The translations under genes and the position numbers were made by a program. Shown piece by piece: positions 61,681-64,000 of a DNA stretch of 64,000 nt. The notes under the pieces are model-generated. The model worked only from the letters and a program-made list of their open reading frames with translations, was not told the origin of the DNA and did no database searches. Within the stretch, counting starts at the first letter, position 1. Every line of letters begins with the position of its first letter. The stretch spans positions 124,001-188,000 of the forward strand of contig NW_003101664.1 of the NCBI RefSeq assembly GCF_000003855.2, read 5' to 3'. The stretch comes from Blastomyces gilchristii SLH14081 (taxonomy: Eukaryota > Ascomycota > Eurotiomycetes > Onygenales > Ajellomycetaceae).

Positions 61681-64000
61681 GACTGAGGCTGCAATATTAC
61701 TCTAACTAAAGAAGAAAAAGAAGGGGAGAAGGAAAGTATATATTTTATGTGACCGAGTCGCAAGTGGAACGACTCGCAGAGTTGAGTTTTACTCTAGTTC
61801 GCAGGCAGCAAGTCGCAATTGACTCAGAGGCGAGCCAACTGGACAAACCACAGCTGAGGAAAACCCGCGGCTCCATCAGATATCAGGCACCTAGTGCAAG
61901 GAGCAACAGGCAGCTTAGCAAGTTAACAATCGAGCGTGCCACGATACCGTCGCCTGGACGCTTGCATATTGTCGCGGAGCGGAACAGCCCTAGCTGCCAA
62001 GACATAAGCAGCAAACCTCTTGGTCATCCATCAGGGCCACTGTGAGTCACTGAGGAGTCAGTTAGTTACATGATTGGCTCTCCCTGCTAAAGAGTTTCCC
62101 ATAAAATTCCAGCAGCTGGCAGCATTATACAGAATAATCCGTAAATAGATCGTGGAGCGCATTTGAGAAATAGCCTCCGGCTTTTGGAGCTTCATAAGCC
62201 ACACTGCCACAGACAAGGGTTATTGCCTGAGGATGTGGCGCATGCACTCACCAGCCACGCATGCATTATCAGCCCCGTTTGTACGACGACTTACATCTTT
62301 GCTGAGGCATCAAATCAAGGAGTTGTGAACATAAAGAGCAGCATGTTAATATTATTAATTGTCTCTCTTCAGCCATGTAGTCTTCAGGTTCGTAAATTCC
62401 TATCACGCTCACAAGAGACTCCTCATCATTCATATGAATACTTACTGACTTAGCCTTCTAATGTAGCTCACTTGTTGATCTATGTGATACACAGTACAGT
62501 ACTTACTGTACAGTACAAGAACTAATGAAGACCTTGGAGAGATTGACTTTCATGAGCTATATCATAGTTATAGTTTGAGGGGGTTTGGATGAATACTGTC
62601 ATGGGTTTTCTCTTCCAGTATGTACAGTACATGTTCTCTCAAATATCCCCAAACCTTCTTCCTTACATTCTTGTTGTAAATTGTAGTGCTCCTCATGATA
62701 ACATCTATGTGCGCACATTAGAAGGAGATAATCTAATAAATCAATTCAACTTTTTTTGCTCCATTGAGAGGGGCAACACACACAGAGAGAGAACGAGAGA
62801 CATCTTCGAACAGACATTAAGAGCCTGTGGAAAACCAATTCCCTTACCACCAAATTCTGGGGCAGCGACACTAGTTCTCCAGTGAAAATAATTTGATACA
62901 CACCCACCCTCAATGGCTCGCGAGCTGTTGAGGTGAGCTGCTCGGCCATATCAGCAAGAAACGTTCTTGATTGTGGGGTAGGGCCGTTCAGTGGGCCTCT
63001 GTGAGGCTGTGACTCTTAACTAATATTGACTAAAGCTAGTGTTGGCACCTCCTAAATCATGTTCAATCCGGTCAACGACATATCAGCTGGACAAGGGGAC
63101 TCCAGAGGGCAATCAATCTGCTGTCCTCTGCTTATACTGATTCCAGTTCCCTTTTCCTTGTGCCAATGTAACGGCCATCTGTTTGCACAGAATAATTTTG
63201 TCAGCCTATGACTTGAAGAAATATTTTTATCCCAACAATCGACCTGGTCGCCTTTTGCGCGTCATAAGGCACACACCCACTACTTACTCTTACCAGAGCC
63301 CATGCGTAGCTGACTTTCGGGGTGGGATAGTTATTTCTCGGAATCTCGGTTTCTCTACAGGCATGTCAACCAAATTCGGAATTCATGAAGTAATGTTTTT
63401 AGCTTCTCCGAATCAGAATACTACATGGCGATGGGGGAAAGGTCTAAAAACAAATAACCACCAGAGCTTCAAAATCAGAGCCCAAAGTTGGATGCAGGGT
63501 AACTACGGAGTAGTTACGGTGTTTGGACTCCGCCGTCCAGGGCTTGGTGCCTAAATTTCCCGATCTTGCTTAGCTTCCCTGCGAGCCGAGCCGGGCCCGT
63601 TAGTTGGCACTGGTAAGTAACTCATCCAGTCAACCTTTAATCGCCAATTTCTGGAGATTCAAAGCGTTAATAAATAGACTTGTTTGTGTTTGGAATGTAC
63701 GAGTCACACGTGTACCAATCACCAGCCGGCTTCTGCCCATAGCCGCCCAGCCAAAATGCAGCGCCTGATGCGAGACCAGGGTCTCTGGCATTCCAGGGCC
63801 GGGTTCAGGCCCAATAAACATCCCCCAAGCTCTGTGGTCAAGCGCCAATGTCAGCCCATTGTACTGCACACAAGGCTGTGTTTCTAAAGTGCCTCGTCAA
63901 GCCCTTCAGTTATAAGGAAGATGGCCTTGCAACATATTTTCAGCATGAGTCGAGATCCCGAGTTTGTCCAGGCTTTGGATCTTACCTGTCTAGTGGCCTT
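61681..64000. other. 2.3 kb without recognisable gene
   Basis: Short open frames only, none with family-like composition. CAGTACAGTAC-type repeats occur at about 62491-62516, and an exact TACGGAGTA at 63504-63512. The first 200 bp contain the RBR ligase promoter. It may hold decayed repeats, but no paired ends were found. Confidence 0.5.

Noticed and set aside
62589..62885. 98-codon frame in the right-hand gap
   Set aside because: No recognisable domain, composition like the surrounding non-coding DNA, no splice context.

Overview
The window is filamentous ascomycete DNA. The genes have short introns (about 50-130 bp) with GTA(A/T)GT-type donors and CTAAC branch points, and the proteome is typically fungal. 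The gene set, the A/T-rich repeat-induced mutation and a recurring TACGGAGTA motif fit Eurotiomycetes, probably Onygenales. The order is an inference and could not be tested here.

Left part (1-16.3 kb). A truncated Cys-rich secreted-type gene is followed by a GT61-like Golgi glycosyltransferase, a Ser/Pro-rich unknown protein, AP-1 gamma-adaptin (APL4, 5 exons) head-to-head with sterol O-acyltransferase (ARE2, 6 exons), and a DUF7924-type gene. A repeat graveyard (17.4-19.7 kb) follows, with a broken DUF3435/C2H2 gene and an internally deleted LINE.

Middle (19.7-48.2 kb). In order: a beta-lactamase-fold hydrolase, an SLC35F6-like transporter, Mediator subunit MED15 (1569 aa with a pure hexanucleotide Gln-Ala tract), an LMBR1 membrane protein, a membrane-anchored UBL-BAG cochaperone, nested MITE-like elements, a CaaX-tailed unknown protein, a cytochrome P450 that has lost key motifs, a CPYS-type glutaredoxin and AIM18.

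Right part (48.4-64 kb). An 11,042-bp block is bounded by 182-bp terminal inverted repeats with TA target duplications. It is a Tc1/mariner element of about 3.23 kb originally, with a DDE transposase on the minus strand and a second unrecognised ORF on the plus strand. A 7,806-bp Ty3/Gypsy retrotransposon (536-bp LTRs, GTGAT duplication) lies inside the transposase gene. Removing the Gypsy copy and one duplication restores a 462-codon transposase frame. Both elements carry C-to-T/G-to-A mutations, apparently at CpG and CpC rather than CpA. Beyond it lie an RBR E3 ubiquitin ligase with a myristoylation-type N-terminus and 2.3 kb with no recognisable gene.

The host genes are mostly unrelated housekeeping functions (vesicle traffic, lipid storage, transcription, chaperoning, redox, ubiquitin) and show no cluster logic. 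The best candidate for something undescribed is the two-gene Tc1/mariner element, in which each gene starts just inside one TIR and the two stop codons overlap tail to tail. No tRNA, rRNA or CRISPR was seen.
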